From assembly GCF_900108065.1 (NCBI RefSeq), contig NZ_FNVQ01000002.1, forward strand, positions 248,001-312,000: a stretch of 64,000 nt of DNA. Reading direction: 5' to 3'. The DNA is from Marinobacterium lutimaris. GTDB taxonomy: Bacteria; Pseudomonadota; Gammaproteobacteria; Pseudomonadales; Balneatricaceae. Shown here one piece after another: positions 8,989-17,589 of the stretch. Both the position numbers and the translations under genes were made by a program. Under the pieces are notes generated by a model. It was not told the origin of the DNA. It ran no database searches and worked only from the letters and a program-made list of their open reading frames with translations. How positions within the stretch are numbered: the first letter of the stretch is position 1; every line of letters begins with the position of its first letter.

Positions 8989-9130
8989 GCAGGGTGTTGA
9001 AAATCGTTTTCGAGGTAGCCGAGGCAAGGCAAAAACAGGCGAAAAAGCGGAGTTTAGTGAACTAAATGAGCATTTTGAGCCTGTTTTTAACGCAGCATTC
9101 GGCAACGCAGATAGTTTTTCAACGTCCTGC
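8989..9130. repeat. 142-bp imperfect palindromic element, MITE-like or large REP
   Basis: The ends are inverted (GCAGGGTGTTGAAAA at the left; the reverse complement of the right end reads GCAGGACGTTGAAAA). Inner arms also pair (AAAACAGGC/GCCTGTTTT), with a central TTTAGTGAACTAAA. The whole can fold into one long hairpin and contains no plausible gene. This architecture is that of a non-autonomous dispersed repeat; similar elements are, from memory, common in marine gammaproteobacteria. It sits between the second synthetase gene and the potF-like gene and may separate their transcription. Confidence 0.7.
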
Positions 9131-9178
9131 TCAAAGAACAACAACTGACAGCCACGGCCCTTGCCTGGCTTCCTGTAA

Positions 9179-10294
<1,116 letters not shown>

Positions 10295-10366
10295 TCAACA
10301 TCCGTTTTAATAAAAGCCCAGGGTTCCGGCATCCACGCCGGAGCCCACCCTATCTGGAGTAGATTG

Positions 10367-11500
10367 ATGGCATTAGCCCAGAACACTCAACCGACTCCCT
10401 CGGCCGATCCTGGCGAGGAGATCCTGCGTATTGAGGGTGTCAGCAAACTGTTCGACGACGTCCGCGCTGTCGACAATGTGTCTCTGAGTATCAAGCGCGG
10501 GGAGATCTTCGCACTGCTCGGAGGCTCCGGTTCCGGCAAGTCCACACTCCTGAGAATGCTTGCGGGTTTTGAAAAGCCCTCCAGCGGCCGTATCTACCTG
10601 GATGGACAGGACATTACCGACCTGCCGCCCTACGAACGCCCGATCAACATGATGTTCCAGTCTTACGCTCTGTTCCCGCATATGAGCGTGGCCGACAACA
10701 TCGCCTTCGGCCTCAAGCGCGACAAGCTGCCCAAGGCCGAGGTCGAAACCCGGGTGAAAGAACTGCTCGCCCTGGTACACATGGAAAAGTTTGCCCGTCG
10801 CAAGCCGCACCAGCTCTCCGGTGGTCAGCGTCAGCGCGTGGCCCTGGCCCGCTCCCTGGCGAAGCGTCCCAAGCTTTTGCTGCTGGATGAGCCGATGGGC
10901 GCCCTGGACAAGAAGCTGCGTACCCAGATGCAGCTTGAGGTGGTCGAAATCCTGGAACGTGTCGGCGTTACCTGTGTGATGGTGACCCACGACCAGGAGG
11001 AAGCGATGACCATGGCGGCACGCATCGCCATCATGGACGAGGGCTGGATCGCCCAGACCGGTACCCCGGTGGATATCTATGAAAGCCCCAACAGCCGCAT
11101 GATCGCCGAGTTTATCGGCTCGGTGAACCTGTTCGAGGGCGATATCGTTGCCGATGAGCCGGATCACGCCATTATCGAGTCGCCTGGACTGAGCCAGTCG
11201 CTTTACGTGGGTTACGGTGTCTCCACCAGCGCCGAGAGCCGGCACGTCTGGCTGGCGGTACGCCCGGAGAAAACCCTGCTCTCCCGTGAAAAGCCGGAAG
11301 GCGATTACAACTGGGCCGCAGGTGTCGTCGACGACGTGGCCTACCTGGGCGGCCTGTCTGTGTTCTATATACGTCTGGAAAGCGGTCAGATCGTGCAGTG
11401 CTGCATGACCAACCGCGAACGCCGCGGTGACAACCCGCAGTGGGAAGACAAGGTCTATATCAGCTGGGAAGCCGATAGCGGCGTGGTACTAAGATCATGA
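10367..11500 (+). CDS. potG: Polyamine ABC transporter ATPase (PotG type)
   Basis: Cytosolic ATPase of the polyamine importer, 377 residues. It has Walker A (LGGSGSGKSTLL, about residue 54), the Q-loop, signature LSGGQRQRVALARSL, Walker B LLLLDEPMGALD and the switch His in MVTHDQEEAM. A C-terminal TOBE-like regulatory domain of about 110 residues follows. A TTG codon lies just before, but the ATG at 10367 has the better GGAG spacing and is preferred. Its stop overlaps the next start (ATGA). Confidence 0.95.
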   Translation: MALAQNTQPTPSADPGEEILRIEGVSKLFDDVRAVDNVSLSIKRGEIFALLGGSGSGKSTLLRMLAGFEKPSSGRIYLDGQDITDLPPYERPINMMFQSYALFPHMSVADNIAFGLKRDKLPKAEVETRVKELLALVHMEKFARRKPHQLSGGQRQRVALARSLAKRPKLLLLDEPMGALDKKLRTQMQLEVVEILERVGVTCVMVTHDQEEAMTMAARIAIMDEGWIAQTGTPVDIYESPNSRMIAEFIGSVNLFEGDIVADEPDHAIIESPGLSQSLYVGYGVSTSAESRHVWLAVRPEKTLLSREKPEGDYNWAAGVVDDVAYLGGLSVFYIRLESGQIVQCCMTNRERRGDNPQWEDKVYISWEADSGVVLRS

Positions 11501-12399
11501 AGTTAAGCGCATTGAAGCGTCCCAACGGGCGCATCTTTACCATCGGGGTGCCCTACCTCTGGCTGCTGCTGTTCTTCGCCCTGCCCTTCCTGATCGTATT
11601 GAAGATCAGCTTCTCCAGCATGGCGATTGCGATCCCGCCCTATGAGGCGATCATGCAGTACCGCGACGAGGTTCTGGAGTTCGCCCTGAACATCGGCAAC
11701 TACATTCTGCTGATGGACGACTCACTCTATGTATCGGCCTATCTGAACTCGGTGAAGGTGGCCTTTATCTCTACCCTCTGGTGTCTGATCCTGGGTTATC
11801 CGATGGCCTACGCCATCGCCAAGGCGCCGCCGCGCAAGCAGACCATCCTGCTGCTGTTGGTGATGCTGCCCTCCTGGACCTCCTTCCTGATCCGCGTTTA
11901 CGCCTGGATGGGGCTGATCAGCGATACCGGCCTGATCAACACCACGCTGATGTCACTGGGCATCATCGACGACCCGCTGCGGATCATGAACACCAACACC
12001 GCGGTGTATATCGGTATCGTCTACGCCTACCTGCCGTTTATGGTACTGCCGCTCTACGCCAACCTGGTCAAGCTCGACGGCAGCCTGCTGGAAGCGGCAT
12101 CAGACCTGGGTTCCCGCAGCCTGCACACCTTCTGGAGCATCACCCTGCCACTGTCCAAAGGCGGCATCATCGCCGGTTCCATGCTGGTGTTTATCCCGGC
12201 GGTGGGTGAGTTCGTTATACCGGAACTGCTCGGCGGCCCCAACTCGCTGATGATCGGTAAGGTGCTCTGGCAGGAGTTCTTCAACAACCGCGACTGGCCC
12301 GTAGCCTCGGCGCTGGCAATGGTAATGCTGTTACTGCTGATCATCCCGATCGCGCTGTTCCATCGTTACCAGTCACGCACCATGGAGGCAGGCTCATGA
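11497..12399 (+). CDS. potH: Polyamine ABC transporter permease 1 (PotH type)
   Basis: Inner-membrane permease, 300 residues, with about six membrane segments. The first lies at about residues 16-36; a long periplasmic insertion (about 40-85) follows, as in PotH/PotB. The EAA-type ATPase-contact loop is visible at EAASDLGSRSLHTFWSITLP. It overlaps the ATPase gene and the next permease gene by four bases each, so the three are translationally coupled. Confidence 0.94.
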   Translation: MKLSALKRPNGRIFTIGVPYLWLLLFFALPFLIVLKISFSSMAIAIPPYEAIMQYRDEVLEFALNIGNYILLMDDSLYVSAYLNSVKVAFISTLWCLILGYPMAYAIAKAPPRKQTILLLLVMLPSWTSFLIRVYAWMGLISDTGLINTTLMSLGIIDDPLRIMNTNTAVYIGIVYAYLPFMVLPLYANLVKLDGSLLEAASDLGSRSLHTFWSITLPLSKGGIIAGSMLVFIPAVGEFVIPELLGGPNSLMIGKVLWQEFFNNRDWPVASALAMVMLLLLIIPIALFHRYQSRTMEAGS

Positions 12400-13217
12400 G
12401 AAAGCTCGGATTCTCCACCATCATGCTCTGGGTCGGCCTGCTGTTCCTCTACCTGCCGATGCTGATCCTGGTGATCTACTCCTTCAACGCCTCAAAGCTG
12501 GTAACGGTCTGGGGCGGCTGGTCCGGCAAGTGGTATGCGGAGCTGCTGAAGGATGAGCAGATCATCGATGCGGTGTTTACCAGTCTGGCGATCGCCTTCT
12601 ACAGCTCCTGCATGGCGGTCATTCTGGGTACCATGGCGGCCTTCGTCATGACCCGGTTCCGCCACTCTTGGGCGAAGATGACGCTGTCCAACATGATCAC
12701 CGCACCGCTGGTTATGCCGGAAGTGATCACCGGTCTGTCTCTGCTGCTGCTGTTTGTGCACATGGCAGACATGATTGGCTGGCCCACCGAGCGCGGCATG
12801 ACCACCGTCTGGATCGCGCACTCTACCTTCTGCGCCGCCTACGTGGCCGTGGTGGTGTCGTCCCGACTGCGTGAGGTGGACCGCTCCGTGGAAGAAGCCG
12901 CGCTGGATCTGGGCGCTACGCCGCTGCAGTCCTTCTTCCTGGTCACCGTACCGATGATCACGCCGGCACTGGTTTCCGGCTGGCTGCTGGCGTTCAGTCT
13001 GTCGCTGGATGACCTGGTTATCGCCAGCTTCACCTCCGGCCCGGGTTCAACCACCCTGCCGATGGTGGTGTTCTCCTCGGTGCGCCTCGGCGTCTCACCG
13101 AAGATCAACGCCCTGGCCACGCTGATTATTGTGGCGGTCTCGCTGGTGGCACTGATCGCCTGGTACATCGCGCACCGCTCTCAGAAACGCTCACTCGCAA
13201 GGATGAACGAAGAGTAA
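12396..13217 (+). CDS. potI: Polyamine ABC transporter permease 2 (PotI type)
   Basis: Second inner-membrane permease, 273 residues, with six predicted segments. The EAA loop is at EEAALDLGATPLQSFFLVTVP. The later SLSLDDLVIASFTSGPGSTTLPMVVFSSVRLG block is strongly conserved in PotC/PotI proteins. Last gene of the importer operon, followed after 13 bp by a strong hairpin. Confidence 0.95.
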   Translation: MRKLGFSTIMLWVGLLFLYLPMLILVIYSFNASKLVTVWGGWSGKWYAELLKDEQIIDAVFTSLAIAFYSSCMAVILGTMAAFVMTRFRHSWAKMTLSNMITAPLVMPEVITGLSLLLLFVHMADMIGWPTERGMTTVWIAHSTFCAAYVAVVVSSRLREVDRSVEEAALDLGATPLQSFFLVTVPMITPALVSGWLLAFSLSLDDLVIASFTSGPGSTTLPMVVFSSVRLGVSPKINALATLIIVAVSLVALIAWYIAHRSQKRSLARMNEE

Positions 13218-13230
13218 GCACGACCTCAAC

Positions 13231-13257
13231 AAGGCGGGCGCACAGCCGCCCGCCTTT
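13231..13257 (+). terminator. Terminator after polyamine importer operon
   Basis: A perfect 10-bp stem AAGGCGGGCG/CGCCCGCCTT with a six-base loop, followed by TCCTTCTTTTCC. Position directly after the last permease gene fits an intrinsic terminator. Confidence 0.8.
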
Positions 13258-13402
13258 CCTTCTTTTCCTCTCTGCGCAACTCCCCCGGCCACTCCTTCTT
13301 GAACCTTCGGGTCTATACAACTCACACTTGCGTTGCAGCTTGATGACGTCGCAACTAAAATTTGTCTGTTTCCCCGTACAGCTGTGATTACAAGGACGTT
13401 TT

Positions 13403-14053
13403 ATGGCCAACTCTCTCATCCAGCTTGATGAGTCGTTGCTTATCGGCAAAGGGCTTCATCGCTTCTGCTATCAACACCCGAAGAATCCAGCGCTCTGCAT
13501 CAAGGTGAGCCTGGATAACAGCAGCCGCAGTCTGAAAGAGATTAACCGCGAGCTGCGCTACTACCGTTTTCTCGAGAAGCAGAAAGACAGCTCAAACCTG
13601 GATAGCATCCTGCCGCGCTACCACGGCCCTGTGCAGACGAGCAAAGGCGAGGGCCATATATTCGACCTGGTGCTGGATGCGGATGGCAGGGTCGCCAAAC
13701 CGCTCTCCTACTACCTGCGTAACGAGGCAGCGCTGGATAAGTACGGCGACATTATCAGAGACGCCTACTTAAGGTTCAGGGAGAAAGCCTCCCAGGGGAA
13801 TCTGATCACCATGGCACTGAAGCCTTACAACATACTGCTGCAGGCGAAGGGTAACGAGGAGTATGAGCTGGTACTTATCGACAGCCTGGGGTCAGCGAAC
13901 CTGATCCCAGGCGCTTACCTGAGCCGAAACCTGGCGAAGGCCAAGATCCGCCGCCACCTGACCCGGTTCGAACATCTGCTAATCGGGCGCTTTGACTTTG
14001 ATATTGCGCCGGCCGATATAGGCACGGCGGTGGTTTCAAACTCCTGCGGATGA
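13403..14053 (+). CDS. yrbL: YrbL-family protein (kinase-like fold)
   Basis: A 216-residue cytosolic protein of the YrbL family, named for a PhoP/PmrA-regulated gene of enterics; biochemical function is not established. Visible family features are GKGLHRFCYQHP near the N-terminus, CIKVSLDN, EINRELRYYRFLE, ILPRYHGPVQTSKGEGHIFDLV and a VLIDSLGS block that resembles the DFG region of kinase-like folds. The ATG at 13403 follows AAGGACG. It stands alone after the importer terminator. The last 15 or so codons match the spacer of a REP-like element (see 14005-14175), so the C-terminal tail probably derives from the repeat. Confidence 0.85.
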   Translation: MANSLIQLDESLLIGKGLHRFCYQHPKNPALCIKVSLDNSSRSLKEINRELRYYRFLEKQKDSSNLDSILPRYHGPVQTSKGEGHIFDLVLDADGRVAKPLSYYLRNEAALDKYGDIIRDAYLRFREKASQGNLITMALKPYNILLQAKGNEEYELVLIDSLGSANLIPGAYLSRNLAKAKIRRHLTRFEHLLIGRFDFDIAPADIGTAVVSNSCG

Positions 14054-14175
14054 TCGCGACGGGGGCGTCGCTCCTACCGAAACCGGCACCATGCCATTTG
14101 TAGGAGGCGCGCCTCGCGCCGATTGAATCCGGCACAGCGGTGATTCAAGCCCCGGCGAATGATCGCGACAGGGCA
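14005..14175. repeat. REP-like element cluster overlapping the 3' end of yrbL
   Basis: Same family as the cluster at 2310-2432. A degenerate forward half begins near 14005 (GCGCCGGCCGAT). The spacer contains GGCACGGCGGT and TTCAAA, an inverted unit lies at 14052-14077, and a forward unit at 14100-14124 (GTAGGAGGCGCGCC). A second spacer copy GGCACAGCGGT/TTCAA follows, and a partial inverted unit starts at 14161. The yrbL stop codon falls inside the first spacer. Paired, oppositely oriented units with a fixed spacer suggest a REPIN-type organisation. Confidence 0.72.
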
Positions 14176-14187
14176 ATAGCGGTTCGC

Positions 14188-14907
14188 TTATTTCCGCCCT
14201 TTCAGGAAGCGCACCATCCAGCGGCCAACCCGGGCCGACTCTGCCTGCTCCCCGTTTTCCAATCCCGCCAGCGCCTTATCGGCCACCGCTTCAGGCACCG
14301 TAGGACCACGACGTGAAGCGACCAGCTCACGCTCAAAGTTGTTGTTGAACTCCGGGTGTGCCTGGAGCGTCAGGATACGGTCGTCGTACACCAGCCCCGC
14401 GTACTGACAAAAGTCGGAGCTGGCAAACAGGCTCGCGTTTTCCGGCAGTTCCAGCACCTGATCCTGATGCATGGCGTTGATGGTAAAGCTTTTCGGTTCG
14501 GCGCTATCAAGGAAGCTATGCTCGCCCTCGATGCGATAGGTGTTAAGACCTACACCCCAGCCGCCGTCATATTTCTGCACCTTGGCGCCAAAGGCGCTGG
14601 CCACGATCTGGTGACCGAAGCAGATCCCCACCAGCGGCTGCCCCGCGGTATAGATCTCTTTGATCAGCCCCTTGAGACGCTGCATCCAGGGCAGGTCGTC
14701 ATAAACGCCACAGCGGGAGCCAGTGATTACCCAGGCATCAAAGCCTTCGATGGAATCGGGGAAATTGTCATCCCGCACATCGAACACTTCAAAGCTCATC
14801 TGCGGGTCTTCATTACCCAGCAGCGCGACGAACATATCAGCGTAGGAGCCATACTGCCCCAGCAGTTCCGGCGGTGTAATGCCGGTGGCCAGAATTCCTG
14901 TCTTCAT
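14188..14907 (-). CDS. Class I glutamine amidotransferase-like hydrolase
   Basis: A 239-residue cytosolic protein with a GATase1 domain like the GMP-synthase amidotransferase half. The catalytic triad is readable: Cys96 in LVGICFGHQ, and His184 and Glu186 in LQAHPEF. It lies divergently next to spuC inside the polyamine region, which suggests it removes or transfers a gamma-glutamyl group, the job of PuuD (gamma-glutamyl-GABA hydrolase) in the Puu pathway. However, its sequence is the GuaA-like type, not the peptidase C26 type to which PuuD belongs, so that role is inferred from context only. The ribosome site is poor (GGGAAA). Confidence 0.85.
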   Translation of the reverse strand: MKTGILATGITPPELLGQYGSYADMFVALLGNEDPQMSFEVFDVRDDNFPDSIEGFDAWVITGSRCGVYDDLPWMQRLKGLIKEIYTAGQPLVGICFGHQIVASAFGAKVQKYDGGWGVGLNTYRIEGEHSFLDSAEPKSFTINAMHQDQVLELPENASLFASSDFCQYAGLVYDDRILTLQAHPEFNNNFERELVASRRGPTVPEAVADKALAGLENGEQAESARVGRWMVRFLKGRK

Positions 14908-15099
14908 GGTTTTTCCCGTATCTCAACTGGCGGTAAAGGCTGTGTAAGCCTTCTATATAACCTATCTTTGCAAAGGCGATGAGCTACTTAAGCAAACATC
15001 TGTGCAAATCTTCTGTGCAATATCTTCAAAGTAAAACGCGGCTCTGAATGCAACCTTGAATATAGTCCTCAGTGTAGGAGACATGCGCGGCGTTCAAAA

Positions 15100-15115
15100 T
15101 ATCCCCCGGTAGGTA
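15100..15115. promoter_or_regulatory. Candidate operator, 16-bp 7-2-7 palindrome (copy 2)
   Basis: TATCCCCCGGTAGGTA, 102 bp upstream of the spuC start and also within the divergent spacer shared with the amidotransferase gene. It matches copies at 7377 and 20894 in the outer TA/GGTA and the inner C-run/G-run positions. Confidence 0.55.
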
Positions 15116-15216
15116 TATGCCCCGCGCCAGCGCTCTCAGTATCGTGGTGGAAGCTTTGAACACGTCGATGGCGGTCACGTTTTGCCTTCGCCAACATTTG
15201 ATACTGGAGAGATTGA

Positions 15217-16620
15217 ATGAATTCAACCACCCGAGCGCCCCTCAGCCCCGAGTGCACCGAAACCCAGGCAAGGGACGCCCAGCACCACCTGCATCCCTTT
15301 ACCGACACCAAGGCGCTGAACGCAAAAAACGCCCGGGTCATTGAACGCGCTAAAGGGATCTACATCTGGGACAGCGAAGGCAACCGCATGATCGACGGCA
15401 TGGCCGGTCTCTGGTGCGTCAACCTGGGCTATGGTCGCCCGGAGCTGGCGGAAGTCGCTGCCGAGCAGATGAACCAGCTGCCCTACTACAACACCTTTTT
15501 CCAAACCACGACCCACCCGGCCGCCAAGCTGGCTGAGCAGATCGCCGCACTGACGCCGGGCGACCTGAACCACGTGTTCTTCGCCAACTCCGGTTCCGAA
15601 GCGATCGATACCGTGATCCGCATGGTGCGTCGTTACTGGGAAGTGGTCGGCAAGCCCTGGCGCAAGATTCTGATCTCCCGTGAAAACGCCTACCACGGCA
15701 GCACCCTCGGCGGTGTCAGCCTCGGCGGTATGGGTGGCATGCACGCCCAGGGCACACCGATGCTGCCGGGTATCGAACATATCCGTCAGCCTTACTGGTA
15801 CGGTGAAGCCGCTGAGGGACAGAGCGAAGAGGAGTTCGCTCTGGAGTGCGCCAAGGCGCTGGAAGACCGTATTCTGGAAGTGGGCCCGGACAACGTGGCC
15901 GCCTTCGTCGGCGAACCGATCCAGGGTGCCGGTGGCGTGATCGTGCCACCGCCGGGTTACTGGAAAGAGATTCAGCGCATCTGCAAGAAATACGACATCC
16001 TGCTGGTTGCCGATGAAGTGATCTGTGGCTTTGGCCGCACCGGCCAGTGGTTCGGCAGCCAGACTCTGGGCATAGAGCCGGACCTGATGTCCATGGCCAA
16101 GGGCCTCTCCTCCGGTTACCAGCCGATCTCTGCAGTCGCTGTTGGCGACCGCGTAGCCAACGCGCTGATCGAGGATGGCGGTGAGTTCAACCACGGTTTT
16201 ACCTACTCAGGTCACCCGGTAGCTGCCGCCGTGGCGCTGGAAAACATCCGCATTCTGCGCGACGAAGGCATCATCGAGAAAGTGGGTGCCGATACCGGCC
16301 CCTACTTCCAGCAGCAGCTGCGCGAACGCGTGGGTCAGCATCCGCTGGTCGGCCATATAGAAGGCACCGGTCTGGTCGCCGGCATGGCGCTGGTCAAGAG
16401 CAAGGAACCCAAGGCGTTCTTTGGCAAGGATCAGGACGCCGGCACCGTCTGCCGCGACCACTGCTTCAGCAACGGTCTCGTAATGCGTGCCTGCGGTAAC
16501 CGCATGGTGCTGTCGCCGCCACTGATCATCAGCCGCGAGCAGATCGATGAGATGATCGACCTGATCCTGGTCTGCCTCGACAAAACCGAAGCCAGCCTTA
16601 AAGATCTAGACTGGATGTAA
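15217..16620 (+). CDS. spuC: Putrescine-pyruvate aminotransferase (SpuC type)
   Basis: PLP-dependent class III aminotransferase, 467 residues, that in the SpuC group moves an amino group from putrescine (or cadaverine) to pyruvate, giving 4-aminobutanal. The motif NSGSEAIDTVIRMVRRYW (about 125-142), the ADEVICGFGRTG block (about 265-276) and the PLP lysine in MAKGLSSGYQP (Lys295) are all present. The start ATG follows GGAG at good spacing. Divergent from the amidotransferase and followed by a hairpin and the LuxR-type regulator. The adjacent puuA/puuC route implies two parallel ways to use putrescine. Omega-amino-acid transaminases look similar, so the donor is partly inferred. Confidence 0.9.
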   Translation: MNSTTRAPLSPECTETQARDAQHHLHPFTDTKALNAKNARVIERAKGIYIWDSEGNRMIDGMAGLWCVNLGYGRPELAEVAAEQMNQLPYYNTFFQTTTHPAAKLAEQIAALTPGDLNHVFFANSGSEAIDTVIRMVRRYWEVVGKPWRKILISRENAYHGSTLGGVSLGGMGGMHAQGTPMLPGIEHIRQPYWYGEAAEGQSEEEFALECAKALEDRILEVGPDNVAAFVGEPIQGAGGVIVPPPGYWKEIQRICKKYDILLVADEVICGFGRTGQWFGSQTLGIEPDLMSMAKGLSSGYQPISAVAVGDRVANALIEDGGEFNHGFTYSGHPVAAAVALENIRILRDEGIIEKVGADTGPYFQQQLRERVGQHPLVGHIEGTGLVAGMALVKSKEPKAFFGKDQDAGTVCRDHCFSNGLVMRACGNRMVLSPPLIISREQIDEMIDLILVCLDKTEASLKDLDWM

Positions 16621-16642
16621 GCTCCTCAGTCAGACTGACACC

Positions 16643-16672
16643 GGGCTCTGGCGGCAAGCATCGCCAGAGCCC
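16643..16672 (+). terminator. Hairpin after spuC
   Basis: A perfect 11-bp stem GGGCTCTGGCG/CGCCAGAGCCC with an eight-base loop, 23 bp after the stop codon. Only ACTTTCC follows, so termination is likely but the U-tract is weak. Confidence 0.65.
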
Positions 16673-16727
16673 ACTTTCCACGGTAAGCTGATACAATCGC
16701 GCAACCCTGGATAGCAACGGATCATTC

Positions 16728-17531
16728 ATGGCTGAATATTTCCCGGCGATAAACGTCAAGAACAGCTGGCAGAAGAACCTGGCGGTTCTGATCGACCATG
16801 TTAAGTCGAACACCTTCCCGGACCTGCTGATCGAGTACCTTGCCACCCTCTGTCATTTCGACACGGCACTGACAGTCACCTACAAGAAGTCGTTCAAGCC
16901 GATCATTCTGCAGCCGCTGGATCCCGCGGAGCAGAGCAAGACGCTGATCTCCTACATCAATAACGGCTACTACCTGCTGGATCCGCTGTTCAACGCGGTA
17001 CAAAAGGGCATAAGCGGCGTGGTCCGCGTAGCCGAGATCGCTCCCGACTCCTTCCAGCAGAGCGAGTTTTTCGAGAACTGCTACCAGTATTTCAATATCG
17101 TCGACGAGATCGTGCTGATTATCGATCTGAGCGACGAGGTCACCTGTACCATTTCACTGGGTCGCCAGCCGGACCTGGGCACCATCACCCGCGGCGAGCT
17201 GCGGGCGTTGCAGGAGATCTACCCGGTGGTGAGCGCACTTTACCGCCAGTTCTGGAGCACCCAGTTCGGTCAGTACGTGCAGTATGAGCAGTCGGACGAT
17301 GCCACCAAGCAGGCGCTGAAGAGCTTCGGCAGCGGTGTGCTGACCCAGCGCGAACGCCAGATCACAGAGCTGGTGGTGAAGGGTAACTCCTCTCAGGCTA
17401 TCGCCGATCAGCTCAATATCAGTGTCGGTACGGTGAAGGTGCACCGCAAGAATATCCACGCCAAGATGCACACCTCGAACCAGTCGGAGCTGTTCAACCT
17501 GTTCCTGGATCATCTGAAGTCGGTCACCTGA
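16728..17531 (+). CDS. LuxR/NarL-type transcriptional regulator
   Basis: A 267-residue DNA-binding regulator. The C-terminal GerE helix-turn-helix is clear (LTQRERQITELVVKGNSSQAIADQLNISVGTVKVHRKNI, about 210-250). The N-terminal 190 residues contain no receiver motif and resemble a ligand-sensing domain; the typical acyl-homoserine-lactone residue pattern is not evident. It lies between spuC and puuC within the polyamine region and no PuuR-type repressor is present, so it is the best candidate controller of these genes. The 16-bp palindromes at 7377, 15100 and 20894 have the 7-2-7 geometry this class of HTH often recognises. Ligand unknown; a polyamine or intermediate is a reasonable guess. 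Confidence 0.85.
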   Translation: MAEYFPAINVKNSWQKNLAVLIDHVKSNTFPDLLIEYLATLCHFDTALTVTYKKSFKPIILQPLDPAEQSKTLISYINNGYYLLDPLFNAVQKGISGVVRVAEIAPDSFQQSEFFENCYQYFNIVDEIVLIIDLSDEVTCTISLGRQPDLGTITRGELRALQEIYPVVSALYRQFWSTQFGQYVQYEQSDDATKQALKSFGSGVLTQRERQITELVVKGNSSQAIADQLNISVGTVKVHRKNIHAKMHTSNQSELFNLFLDHLKSVT

Positions 17532-17589
17532 ATCGACGACGTGAGTCGGACCTGAGAGGCCTGTCAGCCGTGGTCGCAGGACTTCATTG

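Noticed and set aside
15060-15080. Possible fourth copy of the 7-2-7 palindrome upstream of spuC
   Set aside because: TAGTCCTCAGTGTAGGA keeps only part of the dyad and lacks the C-run/G-run core.
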